Assembly: GCF_902499125.1 (NCBI RefSeq)
Contig: NZ_CABVPX010000032.1
Coordinates: 30,935 to 94,934, forward strand
Length of the DNA: 64,000 bases
DNA from: Burkholderia arboris
GTDB lineage: Bacteria; Pseudomonadota; Gammaproteobacteria; Burkholderiales; Burkholderiaceae
Direction of reading: 5' to 3'
The notes beneath the pieces were generated by a model. The model had not been told where the DNA came from and searched no databases. It saw nothing but the letters and a program-made list of their open reading frames with translations. Below are positions 29,150-37,035 of this stretch, piece by piece (the stretch's first letter is position 1; each line of letters starts with the position of its first letter). The translations under genes and the position numbers were made by a program.

Positions 29150-29416
29150 ATGGCTTTGATGATTACCGACGAGTGCATCAATTGCGACGTGTGCGAGCCC
29201 GAGTGCCCGAACGGCGCGATTTCGATGGGCCCGGACATCTACGTGATCGACCCGAACAAGTGCACCGAGTGCGTCGGCCATTTCGACGAACCGCAGTGCC
29301 AGCAGGTGTGTCCGGTCGAATGCATTCCGCGCGATCCGCAGCATGACGAATCGCACGCGCAATTGATGGAGAAGTATCACGCGCTGATCGCCGTGAAGGG
29401 CGACGACGCGTCGTGA
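29150..29416 (+). CDS. YfhL-family 2[4Fe-4S] ferredoxin
   Basis: 88 residues with CINCDVCEPECP and a second cluster motif CTECVGHFDEPQCQQVCPVECI. The insertion between the second and third cysteines of the second motif and the C-terminal helix are typical of the YfhL/Allochromatium ferredoxin family, which have two clusters of very different potential. It sits 59 bases after coaD and is probably co-transcribed. A general low-potential electron carrier; partner unknown. Confidence 0.93.
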   Translation: MALMITDECINCDVCEPECPNGAISMGPDIYVIDPNKCTECVGHFDEPQCQQVCPVECIPRDPQHDESHAQLMEKYHALIAVKGDDAS

Positions 29417-29498
29417 CCCGGCGGTGACGCGCGCCCGTTGACTGGCGAGCGCACGTTCCGCTTTCAGATCGGCGCCGCCCGGCGCCGGTTCTTCCGTA

Positions 29499-30566
29499 TC
29501 AGGCCAGCAGTTTGCGCAACGCCGCGACGAGCGCGTCGCATTCGGCATCGGTGCCGACCGTGATGCGCAGGTGCTGGTCGATCCTCGGCAGCCGGAAGTG
29601 CCGCACGAAAATTTCCCGTTCCTTCAGTTTCGCCGCGATCGTGCCCGCATCGTGCGCGGGATGGCGTGCGAACACGAAATTCGCCGCCGACGGCACGATG
29701 TCGAAGCCGAGCGCGTCGAGCGCGTGCGTGAGCCGCGTCCGGCTGTCGATCACGCGCCGGCAGGTCGCGTCGAAATAGTCGGTGTCGTCATACGCGGCCT
29801 GCGCGGCGACCTGCGCGAGCCGGTCGAGCGGATAGGAGTTGAAGCTGTCCTTCACGCGGTTCAGCGCGTCGATCAGCGCCGCATCGCCGAACGCGAAGCC
29901 GACGCGCATGCCCGCGAGCGAGCGCGCCTTCGACGTCGTGTGCACGACGAGCAGGTTCGGATGACGGTCGATCAGCGTAATCGCCGACTGCGCGCCGAAA
30001 TCGACGTACGCCTCGTCGATCACGACGACCGATGACGGATTCGCGGCCGCGATCCGCTCGACGTCCGCGAGCGGCAGCGCGCGCCCGGTCGGCGCATTCG
30101 GGTTCGGAAACAGCACGCCGCCGGCGTCGTCGAGATAGTCGCCGACGCGGATCGAGAAGTCGTCCGCGAGCGGCACGACCGTGGTGTCGACGCCGTACAG
30201 GCGCGCGTAGGTCGGATAGAAGCTGTACGTGATGTCCGGAAAGCGCAGCGGGCGGTCGTGCTTCAGCAGCGCCTGGAACGTGTGCGCGAGCACCTCGTCG
30301 GAGCCGTTGCCGACGAACACCTGCTCGGGCTCGATGCGGTGATGGGCCGCGACCGTCTCGCGCAGCGCACGCGCGACCGGGTCCGGATAGCGGCGCAGCG
30401 TGTCGCCGGTCGTGCCGAGTTCGCGTGCGATCGCCGCGACGACGCGCGGCGACGGCGGATAGGGATTCTCGTTGGTGTTCAGCTTGACGGGGTGCGCGAG
30501 CGCGGGCTGCTCGCCCGGCACGTAAGGCACGAGTTGCTGAACGACGTCGCTCCAGTAACGGCTCAC
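29499..30566 (-). CDS. hisC: Histidinol-phosphate aminotransferase
   Basis: 355 residues, class I/II PLP-dependent aminotransferase with LNTNENPYPPSP at the N-terminus and the PLP lysine in TTSKARSLAGMRVGF. The family converts imidazole acetol phosphate to histidinol phosphate. GTG at 30566 is preferred since AGGAG lies seven bases upstream; an in-frame TTG at 30587 has no such site. It is not in a his operon here, so it may be a second copy with overlapping aromatic-transaminase activity; that is inference. Confidence 0.9.
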   Translation of the reverse strand: MSRYWSDVVQQLVPYVPGEQPALAHPVKLNTNENPYPPSPRVVAAIARELGTTGDTLRRYPDPVARALRETVAAHHRIEPEQVFVGNGSDEVLAHTFQALLKHDRPLRFPDITYSFYPTYARLYGVDTTVVPLADDFSIRVGDYLDDAGGVLFPNPNAPTGRALPLADVERIAAANPSSVVVIDEAYVDFGAQSAITLIDRHPNLLVVHTTSKARSLAGMRVGFAFGDAALIDALNRVKDSFNSYPLDRLAQVAAQAAYDDTDYFDATCRRVIDSRTRLTHALDALGFDIVPSAANFVFARHPAHDAGTIAAKLKEREIFVRHFRLPRIDQHLRITVGTDAECDALVAALRKLLA

Positions 30567-30684
30567 CGCTTGGCTCCTGTCGGGCAAAACGTCGAGATTA
30601 CCGCATGTGTGCGTCGCGGTGGGGCGGGCGGAGCCGCCCGGCGGCGCCGGACGGCCCGATGCACCGGGCCGGTGCGAGGCTCGG

Positions 30685-31284
30685 TCAATTGCGATGCAGC
30701 TGCATCGTCGCGCGGTCGAGTTCGCCCTTGACGACCATCGGCATCACGGCGAGCGCGCGTTCGATCGACGCGTCGATCACGTCCTGCTCCTCGCGGCGCG
30801 GCGGCTTCAGCACGAAGTTCGCGACGTCGGGCTTCGCGCCGGCGCGCGCGCTTTCCGGAATCAGGTCGCGCGGATGGCCGATGCCGATCCGCAGCCGCCA
30901 GTATTGCTGCGACGACAGGTGCGCGGTGATGTCCTTCAGGCCGTTGTGGCCGCCGCTGCCGCCGCCGAGCTTCAGCTTCACGGTGCCGGGCGGCAGGTCG
31001 AGCTCGTCATGCGCGACGAGGATCTGGTCGGGCAGGATCTTGAAGAATTGCGCGAGCGCGACGACCGACTGGCCGGAGCGGTTCATGTAGGTTTGCGGCT
31101 CGAGCAGGTGGACTTCCTCGCCGTGCAGGCGCGCTTTCGCGTAGAAGCCGTGGAAGCGGCGTTCGTCGCGCAGCGTCGCGCCGGCTTCGCGGGCGAGCTG
31201 GTCGATCAGCCAGAAGCCGGCGTTGTGGCGCGTCGCGGTGTATTCCGCCCCGGGATTGCCGAGGCCGACGATCAGTTTGATCAT
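30685..31284 (-). CDS. pth: Peptidyl-tRNA hydrolase
   Basis: 199 residues beginning MIKLIVGLGNPGAEYTATRHNAGFWLIDQLA, with the catalytic histidine in RHNAGFW and the FLVAHDELDLPPGTVKLK-like region near 90-105. It frees tRNA from peptidyl-tRNA dropped off ribosomes. Follows rplY across a terminator in the prs-rplY-pth block. The C-terminal 20 residues are divergent, as is usual. Confidence 0.96.
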   Translation of the reverse strand: MIKLIVGLGNPGAEYTATRHNAGFWLIDQLAREAGATLRDERRFHGFYAKARLHGEEVHLLEPQTYMNRSGQSVVALAQFFKILPDQILVAHDELDLPPGTVKLKLGGGSGGHNGLKDITAHLSSQQYWRLRIGIGHPRDLIPESARAGAKPDVANFVLKPPRREEQDVIDASIERALAVMPMVVKGELDRATMQLHRN

Positions 31285-31318
31285 GACGTTTCGAAGGCGG
31301 CAACGGCCGCCTGGGCGC

Positions 31319-31356
31319 AGAAAAAGAAAAACCCGCCGGGCAAGCCGCGGCGGGTT
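31319..31356 (-). terminator. Terminator after rplY
   Basis: On the minus strand AACCCGCCG and CGGCGGGTT form a nine-bp stem followed by a long T-rich run. It lies between rplY and pth, so some pth expression must come from readthrough or its own promoter. Confidence 0.88.
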
Positions 31357-31404
31357 GCGTCGACCGTTTCGTGAAACGGATCGATGGGGCGCGTAGGCAG
31401 CCGC

Positions 31405-32010
31405 TTAGGCAGCCGGCGTTTCGCCTTCAGCTGCGTCCGACACGGCACCAGCCGGGATCGTCGCCGATGCGACAACCGGGTTTTCCGCGTCGACGTGCGC
31501 GACCAGCGCGACGCCCTTCGGCAGCGTGATGTCCTTCGCGTGCAGCGATTGACCGGCTTCGATCTTCGACAGGTCGACTTCGAGGAACTCCGGCAGGTCA
31601 GCCGGCAGGCACTCGATTTCGATTTCCGTCGCGACGTGCGAAACGATCGCGCTCGACAGCTTCACGGCCGGGCTGACTTCCGCGTTCAGGAAGTGCAGCG
31701 GTGCCTTCGTGTGCAGCTTCTTCTTCGCGTCAACGCGCTGGAAGTCCACGTGCAGCACCAGTTGCTTGAACGGGTGGTATTGCACGTCGCGCAGCAGAAC
31801 CTGTTGCGACTGGCCAGCCACTTCGAGGTCGAGGATCGACGAGTGGAAAGCTTCCTTCTTCAGGGCGTGCCACAGGGCGTTGTGATCGAGTTCGATCTTT
31901 TGCGGGGCCACTTCGCCACCGTAAACGATACCCGTGGTCTTACCAGCGTTGCGCAGGCGGCGGCTCGCACCCGTACCTTGCTCTTGGCGCTCGAAAGCGA
32001 CGACTTTCAT
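31405..32010 (-). CDS. rplY: 50S ribosomal protein L25/general stress protein Ctc
   Basis: 201 residues: L25 domain (about 1-95) plus the C-terminal TL5/Ctc domain (about 100-185) with an acidic Ala-rich tail. It binds 5S rRNA. The start is ATG at 32010 (MKVVAFERQEQGTGASRRLRNAG): GGAG lies six bases upstream, and an ATG four codons earlier overlaps that site. Between prs and pth, the standard order. Confidence 0.96.
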   Translation of the reverse strand: MKVVAFERQEQGTGASRRLRNAGKTTGIVYGGEVAPQKIELDHNALWHALKKEAFHSSILDLEVAGQSQQVLLRDVQYHPFKQLVLHVDFQRVDAKKKLHTKAPLHFLNAEVSPAVKLSSAIVSHVATEIEIECLPADLPEFLEVDLSKIEAGQSLHAKDITLPKGVALVAHVDAENPVVASATIPAGAVSDAAEGETPAA

Positions 32011-32113
32011 ATGATTCTCCATTAGCTGCCCGCGACCAGGCAGTAAAACGGGGCCGTCAAACGGCGGCCCCTGATGAAACGGTCGGGGTTTCGTCTATCC
32101 CGTCCGATTGTGC

Positions 32114-32141
32114 AAAAAGCGAAGCGTTGCCGCTTCGCTTT
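32114..32141 (-). terminator. prs terminator
   Basis: AAAGCGAAGCG-TTGC-CGCTTCGCTTT, an 11-bp stem with T residues following on the minus strand. Another GGGGCCG/CGGC-CCCC hairpin lies just upstream of rplY at about 32050-32072. Confidence 0.88.
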
Positions 32142-32171
32142 CTGCGCATACTTTGTTCAGTCGATTCGCGA

Positions 32172-33134
32172 TCAGGATTCCGCGAACAGCGACATCACCG
32201 AATCGCCGCGGCGGATCCGCGAGAACGTCTCGGCCAGCAGGCTCGCGCTCGTCAGCGAGCGGATCTTCGAGCAGGCCAGCGATTCGGCCGACAGCGGGAT
32301 CGTATCGGTGACGACGAGCTCGTCGAGTGCCGATGCGGCGATGCGATCTGCGGCGCCGCCCGACAGCACGGGGTGCGTCGCGTACGCGAACACCTGCTTC
32401 GCACCGCGGTCCTTCAGCACTTGTGCGGCCTTGCAGAGCGTGCCGGCCGTATCGACCATGTCGTCCATGATCACGCAGGTGCGGCCTTCGACTTCACCGA
32501 TGATGTTCATCACTTCGGCGATGTTCGCCTTCGGACGACGCTTGTCGATGATCGCGAGATCGCAGTTGAGCTGCTTCGCGAGTGCCCGGGCACGCACCAC
32601 GCCGCCGACGTCCGGCGACACGACGAGCAGATCCGAGTAGTTCTGCTTGCGCAGGTCACCCAGCAGGATCGGCGTTGCGTAGATGTTGTCGACCGGGATG
32701 TCGAAGAAGCCCTGAATCTGGTCGGCGTGCAGATCCATCGTGATGATCCGCTCGACGCCGGCGATTTCCAGCATGTTCGCGATGACCTTCGCCGAGATCG
32801 CGACGCGCGCCGAACGCGGGCGTCGATCCTGACGGGCATAGCCGAAGTAGGGGATGGCTGCAGTGATCCGGCCGGCGGATGCGCGCTTGAGCGCATCGAC
32901 CATGATCATCAGTTCCATCAGGTTGTCGTTCGTCGGTGCGCACGTGGATTGCAGGACGAAGACGTCCTTGCCGCGCACGTTTTCCTGGATCTCGACCTGG
33001 ATCTCGCCGTCGGAGAAACGGCTGACCATTGCTTTGCCGAGGGGGATACCAAGGATATTGACGACTTCCTGGGCGAGCGCGGGATTCGCGTTGCCAGTAA
33101 AGACCATCAGGCCATCATGGCTGTGGCTGCTCAT
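32172..33134 (-). CDS. prs: Ribose-phosphate pyrophosphokinase
   Basis: 320 residues making PRPP from ribose-5-phosphate and ATP. Features seen: FSDGEIQVEIQENVRGKDVFV, the catalytic loop YARQDRRPRSARVAISAK and the PRPP-binding loop VIMDDMVDTAGTL. Start ATG at 33134 (MSSHSHDGLMVFTGNAN). Immediately upstream is tRNA-Gln and then ispE; this ispE-tRNA-prs order is widespread in beta-proteobacteria. No irregularity. Confidence 0.97.
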   Translation of the reverse strand: MSSHSHDGLMVFTGNANPALAQEVVNILGIPLGKAMVSRFSDGEIQVEIQENVRGKDVFVLQSTCAPTNDNLMELMIMVDALKRASAGRITAAIPYFGYARQDRRPRSARVAISAKVIANMLEIAGVERIITMDLHADQIQGFFDIPVDNIYATPILLGDLRKQNYSDLLVVSPDVGGVVRARALAKQLNCDLAIIDKRRPKANIAEVMNIIGEVEGRTCVIMDDMVDTAGTLCKAAQVLKDRGAKQVFAYATHPVLSGGAADRIAASALDELVVTDTIPLSAESLACSKIRSLTSASLLAETFSRIRRGDSVMSLFAES

Positions 33135-33178
33135 CGTGCACCTGCTTCAGGCTTGGGCGGGAAATGCGGGAAAATTTT

Positions 33179-33255
33179 TGGCAGGGGAGGAAGGACTCGA
33201 ACCCTCGCATGCCGGAATCAAAATCCGGTGCCTTGACCAACTTGGCGACTCCCCT
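33179..33255 (-). tRNA. tRNA-Gln (anticodon UUG)
   Basis: A 77-base cloverleaf on the minus strand: acceptor AGGGGAG pairs with CTCCCCT, discriminator G and an encoded CCA end. The anticodon stem CCGGA/TCCGG holds loop TTTTGAT with anticodon TTG, and GGTTCGAGTCC forms the T-arm. Located between ispE and prs. Confidence 0.95.
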
Positions 33256-33310
33256 ACACTTAACTGACTGCTTCACCGAACTCGTGTAGGCCGTTCGGCA
33301 AAGTAAAACT

Positions 33311-34192
33311 TCATGACGCGAAAGCGAAGAGCGGATGCTCGTTCAGACTCTCGGCAACTGCGCCATTCCAACTGGCGGGCAGCTTGGCTTTCGCCGCTTC
33401 TGCCTCGTGCTTGCTGTGAAACGCTGCAAACACGCTTGCTCCGGAGCCGGTCATCCTCGCGGGGGTCAAATCATACAACCATTTAACCGCCAGCGCAACT
33501 TCCGCGTACTTCCTTGTTACAACTTCCTGCATGTCGTTCCGGCCGAAGCTATCTGGCCATCCCGCATCGCTGGTTTGCTGTGCAAGAAAGTCAGCAATTG
33601 TGACGGGCTTCGTATCTCTTGTCAACAACTCATCTGAAAATATTTCAGCGGTGGGGACATGAACGCTTGGCGTCACAACCAAGAACCAGCGAGTCGGCAA
33701 TTGTACCTCAGCTAATTCCTCTCCGATACCCTCTGCGAACGCATTTTTTCCAAAAATAAAAAACGGAACGTCCGCGCCGAGTTTGACCGCGAGCGACTGG
33801 AGCTCGGCACGCGGCAGGTCGAGTTGCCACAGGCGGTTCAGCGCGAGCAGCGTCGTCGCCGCGTCGGAGCTGCCGCCGCCGAGACCGGCGCCCATCGGCA
33901 GGCGCTTGTCGATCTCGATGTCGACGCCGTGCGCGGTGCCCGTATGCGCTTTCAGCAGGTTGGCCGCGCGCACGACGAGATCGCTTTCCTCGGGCACGCC
34001 TGGCACGTCGGTGACGCGCGCGACACGGCCGTCGTCGCGCAGCGTGAAGTGCAGCGTATCGCCCCAGTTCAGCAGCTGGAACACGCTCTGCAGATCGTGA
34101 TAGCCGTTCGGACGACGGCCGGTGATGTGCAGGAACAGGTTGAGTTTCGCGGGCGCAAGGCAGTTGCGCAGCGAGCGGGTCGAATCGGTCAT
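33311..34192 (-). CDS. ispE: 4-diphosphocytidyl-2-C-methyl-D-erythritol kinase
   Basis: 293-residue GHMP kinase of the MEP isoprenoid pathway. N-terminal PAKLNLFLHITGRRPNGYH and the ATP loop PMGAGLGGGSSDAA (near 95-110) are intact, as is the C-terminal MTGSGASVFAAF. ATG at 34192 chosen by family N-terminus. Oddity: from about residue 138 to near the stop (33311-33780) the gene drops from roughly 70-80% GC to about 50% with AT-ending codons, while the protein stays in frame and family-like. The low-GC end abuts tRNA-Gln, suggesting replacement of the 3' half by recombination. Upstream neighbour is lolB, 25 bases away. Confidence 0.95.
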   Translation of the reverse strand: MTDSTRSLRNCLAPAKLNLFLHITGRRPNGYHDLQSVFQLLNWGDTLHFTLRDDGRVARVTDVPGVPEESDLVVRAANLLKAHTGTAHGVDIEIDKRLPMGAGLGGGSSDAATTLLALNRLWQLDLPRAELQSLAVKLGADVPFFIFGKNAFAEGIGEELAEVQLPTRWFLVVTPSVHVPTAEIFSDELLTRDTKPVTIADFLAQQTSDAGWPDSFGRNDMQEVVTRKYAEVALAVKWLYDLTPARMTGSGASVFAAFHSKHEAEAAKAKLPASWNGAVAESLNEHPLFAFAS

Positions 34193-34217
34193 GCGTAGGT
34201 CTGGGCTGGGCTGGTGC

Positions 34218-34841
34218 TCACTGGTCGAGCACGAGCTTGATGTCGAGCGGCGGTGTCGCGCGCACGAGGTTGACGCGTTTGACGCCCGTGGCCGGGGCAT
34301 CCGCGTAGGCAAGGTAGTCGATGGTCCAGCCGTCCTGGCGGATCTGCTTGACGCGCGTGCCGTCGGCCGGGTCGCGCACGGTTTCCGCATGCGTCGCGGG
34401 CGCGGCCGTCGGCAGCAGCCAGTAGCGCAGGCCGGCGAGCGGCAGTTCGAAGCCGAGCGTCTTCTGCATCAGGTCGCCGACGTCCGGTGCATATTGCGTC
34501 GGGCGGTTCGGCAGTTCGAGCGAGGCCGCCTGCGGCGTCGATTTCACGATCGCGAGCGTCTGGCCGAGCGGGCTGCGCAGCTCGAGCGACACGTCGTCGC
34601 CGTGCTCCTGCCAGTCGAAGTTGCCGTACACGTGCTGCTGCTTGCCGAGACGGTCGTCGTACTGCACCGCGAAGCGGCCATGGTAAGCGTGCGTCGCGGC
34701 CGTTTGCAGTGCCGCGCCCGGCGTCGGCGCACTGGCCGATGGCGGCGTGCTCGCGCAGCCGGCGAGCGCGAGCGCCGCGCCGGCCGCGGCCAGCGTGCGC
34801 TGCGCGCGGGAGGACAGGGAAAGCGTCGGGAACATCCGCAT
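34218..34841 (-). CDS. lolB: Outer-membrane lipoprotein insertion protein LolB
   Basis: 207 residues with a lipoprotein signal ending LALAGC (lipobox, lipidated Cys29) and a LolB-like beta domain (YHGRFAVQYDD...LELRSPLGQTLAIVK). LolB receives lipoproteins from LolA and inserts them in the outer membrane. Its start shares one base with the stop of the upstream TPR gene (TGATG), indicating coupling. The lolB-ispE-prs order supports the name. Confidence 0.93.
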   Translation of the reverse strand: MRMFPTLSLSSRAQRTLAAAGAALALAGCASTPPSASAPTPGAALQTAATHAYHGRFAVQYDDRLGKQQHVYGNFDWQEHGDDVSLELRSPLGQTLAIVKSTPQAASLELPNRPTQYAPDVGDLMQKTLGFELPLAGLRYWLLPTAAPATHAETVRDPADGTRVKQIRQDGWTIDYLAYADAPATGVKRVNLVRATPPLDIKLVLDQ

Positions 34842-36664
34842 CAGAGACCGTTGACCTGGAGGCGCTTCAGCGTCTGCACGAGCGTGTCGTTGTCGGGTTC
34901 GAGCTTCTGCGCGTCACGCCACGCGGTGCGCGCGTCGTCCTGCGCGCCGCTCTTCCACAGCACTTCGCCGAGGTGCGCGCCGATCTCGGCGTTCGGCTGC
35001 AGTTCGTACGCACGCCGCAGCACCTTCGTTGCGCCGGCCGTGTCGCCCATCCGGTACTTCACCCAGCCGAGGCTATCCATGATGTACGCGTCGTTCGGCG
35101 CGAGCGTCATCGCCTTGTCGATCAGCTTGCTGGCTTCGGGCAGGCGCTGGTTGCGGTCGGCCAGCGAATAGCCGAGCGCGTTGTAGGCCTGCGGGTTGTC
35201 GGGCTGCGTGCGGATCAGCTCGCGCAACTGCTTTTCCATCGTCGTGTAGTGGCCGGTCTTCTCGGCCGCCATCGCGTAGTCGTAGCGCAGGTCGGGATCA
35301 TCCGGGAAGTCCTGGACCGCCTGCCCGAGCCGTGCCTCGGCTTCCGGATAGCGTTTCGCGGTGAACAGGATCGACGCGTCGGTGCGTGCGACCACGGCCG
35401 CGTCGCGCGGATCGGTGATCGGCAGGTCGTCGAGCACCTTGCGCGCCTCGTCGGTCTTGCCCTGTTTCTGCAGCAACTGCGCGCGCGTGATCTGCGCGGG
35501 CAGGTAGTGCTGGCTCGTCTGGTCGACCTTGTCGAGCCATTGCGACGCCTGCGCGTCGTTGTTCTGGTCGATCGCGATCTGCGCGAGGTAGATGTAGCCC
35601 TGGCCGACGTCGAGGTTCGGCTGCTTGTCGCCGAGCTGTACGTACTGCTTCAGGTAGGTGGTCGCTTCGTCGAGCTTCTTCTGCTGGATCTTGATCAGCG
35701 CGAGCGCCATCAACGGCGTCGGATCCTTCGAGTCGAGCTTGCGCATCGTCTCGAACTGCTTCTGCGCGTCGCCGAGGCGGTCGTCGGCGAGATACAGCTG
35801 CGACAGCGCCAGCCGCGCATCGCGCGACTTCGGATTCTGCTGAACATACTTCTCGAACGACGCAATGCCGGCCGCGCGTTCCGCCGGACCCATCTGCGAC
35901 AGCATCAACGCCGCCGGCAGGTAGTCGGGACGCAGCGCCAGCGCCTGCTTCAGCGACTGCGCGGCGCCGTCCTTGTCGTCGACCGCGAGCTGTTGCCGCG
36001 CGATCGCGAGCTGGGCTTCGGGCCGGTTCATGTCGCTTTTCAGCATGTCCTTCAGCACCGCGAGGCCGCCGACGCGGTCGGGGCCGCGTACGAGCAGCGC
36101 CTGCAGCGCGAGGATCGCCGGGCCGCGCGTCTCGCCGGTCGCGCGGGCCAGCTCGCGCGCGAGCATCGGCTGGGCGTCGGCCGGCTTGCCGGCGAGCACC
36201 AGCAGCGCGGCGTCGACCTGCGACGCCCGGTTCGAATCCGGCGCGTACTGGCGCCACAGGTTCGCGGCGGACAGCGCGTCGGCCGGGCTCTGCGCGCCGA
36301 GCGCGATCTCGGTCGCGCGCTGCGCCATGCGCGGATCGCGCGTGTCGCGGGCAAGCGCGAGGTAGGTCTGGTAGGCCGGCGCCGGTTGGTTGCGCTGGAG
36401 CGCGACCTCGGCGGCGAGCACCTGGTAGACGATCTGGCTCGTCAGCGGCACACCGGGGAGATTCTTCTGCTCGTCCGGCATCACATGCTCGAACGCACCC
36501 TGCGGCTCCGCGTCGTCCGATGCCGGATCCTGCGCGTGGGCCGGGAAGGCGGTGAGGGTCCAGGCGGCAAACAGCGCGGCGCCGAGTGCACGGCGGACCG
36601 GGAAGGCGCGCACGCCGCGCACGGCGGCGGGGCGCTTCTGAAGCAGCTTCGAGGGCAGAGTCAT
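34841..36664 (-). CDS. Tetratricopeptide-repeat protein, exported
   Basis: 607 residues with a signal peptide ending AFPAHA (about residue 44) and at least eight TPR-like helix pairs from about 80 to 600, including YNALGYSLADRNQRLPEASKLIDKAMTLAPNDAYIMDSLGWVKYRMGD, a very regular pair near the C-terminus. Probably a periplasmic or outer-membrane scaffold. Position directly before lolB suggests envelope biogenesis, but no partner can be named. Upstream lies the nested-palindrome element. Confidence 0.88.
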   Translation of the reverse strand: MTLPSKLLQKRPAAVRGVRAFPVRRALGAALFAAWTLTAFPAHAQDPASDDAEPQGAFEHVMPDEQKNLPGVPLTSQIVYQVLAAEVALQRNQPAPAYQTYLALARDTRDPRMAQRATEIALGAQSPADALSAANLWRQYAPDSNRASQVDAALLVLAGKPADAQPMLARELARATGETRGPAILALQALLVRGPDRVGGLAVLKDMLKSDMNRPEAQLAIARQQLAVDDKDGAAQSLKQALALRPDYLPAALMLSQMGPAERAAGIASFEKYVQQNPKSRDARLALSQLYLADDRLGDAQKQFETMRKLDSKDPTPLMALALIKIQQKKLDEATTYLKQYVQLGDKQPNLDVGQGYIYLAQIAIDQNNDAQASQWLDKVDQTSQHYLPAQITRAQLLQKQGKTDEARKVLDDLPITDPRDAAVVARTDASILFTAKRYPEAEARLGQAVQDFPDDPDLRYDYAMAAEKTGHYTTMEKQLRELIRTQPDNPQAYNALGYSLADRNQRLPEASKLIDKAMTLAPNDAYIMDSLGWVKYRMGDTAGATKVLRRAYELQPNAEIGAHLGEVLWKSGAQDDARTAWRDAQKLEPDNDTLVQTLKRLQVNGL

Positions 36665-36689
36665 GGAAATCCGTTCGATGTTTCAACCG

Positions 36690-36711
36690 ATTGTAACGCG
36701 CTCGCTACAAT
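36690..36711. promoter_or_regulatory. Back-to-back TACAAT boxes between the TPR gene and mutM
   Basis: ATTGTA (36690-36695) and TACAAT (36706-36711) are inverted copies, each readable as a -10 hexamer facing away from the other (leftward for the TPR gene, rightward for mutM). No good -35 is spaced properly for either, so this is tentative. Confidence 0.35.
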
Positions 36712-36729
36712 ACACGCACGATCGTGATA

Positions 36730-37015
36730 GGGTCCGTTTACATGTGGAACGCGCTTGCGAATGCCCGAAATCGCCCGCCTGGCAAGAAGCGACGAGCGCC
36801 GTTCGGCCGAGCCGATCTAGCGGCGAGCGACGCCGCAAGGCGGGCGATTTCGGGCATTCCCGTGGAATGTCTTTTTTAATTGGGGGTTGCCACGAGAACG
36901 GCCGCTCGCCGCGTTGCGCTCCTTGCGAATACGTCGGCATTCGCGGCGTTTCGCGCCCCGCGGCGAGCGGCCGTTCTCATGGCAACGCATGCGCGTTCCA
37001 CATGTAAGCAGACCC
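36730..37015. repeat. 286-bp nested inverted-repeat element upstream of mutM
   Basis: Three inverted repeats are nested. Outer arms 36730-36754 and 36991-37015 are 25 bp with two mismatches (core TTACATGTGGAACGCGC). Inside are hairpin A, arms 36759-36780 and 36838-36859, 22 bp perfect (GAATGCCCGAAATCG...), and hairpin B, arms 36886-36913 and 36959-36986, 28 bp with one mismatch (GAGAACGGCCGCTCGCC...). No ORF of note. The whole fills the divergent gap between the TPR gene and mutM. It could be a MITE-like insertion with terminal inverted repeats or a structured 5' leader of mutM. No target-site duplication is obvious. Confidence 0.9.
36853..36877 (+). terminator. Intrinsic terminator inside the palindromic element
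   Basis: GGCATTCC-CGT-GGAATGTC (one G-T pair) is followed directly by six T. Its 5' arm (36853-36860) is also the end of the 3' arm of hairpin A, so hairpin A and this terminator exclude each other, as in antiterminator/terminator pairs. Rightward only, towards mutM. Confidence 0.7.
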
Positions 37016-37035
37016 TCGCCTCAGACCCGTAAAAC

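Noticed and set aside
30655..30672. Terminator after pth (GGCCCG/CGGGCC hairpin)
   Set aside because: No T-run on the minus strand and a weak six-bp stem.
33179..33310. Attachment-site duplication at the tRNA-Gln gene
   Set aside because: I looked for a repeated tRNA 3' end and integrase gene in the flanks and found neither in the window.
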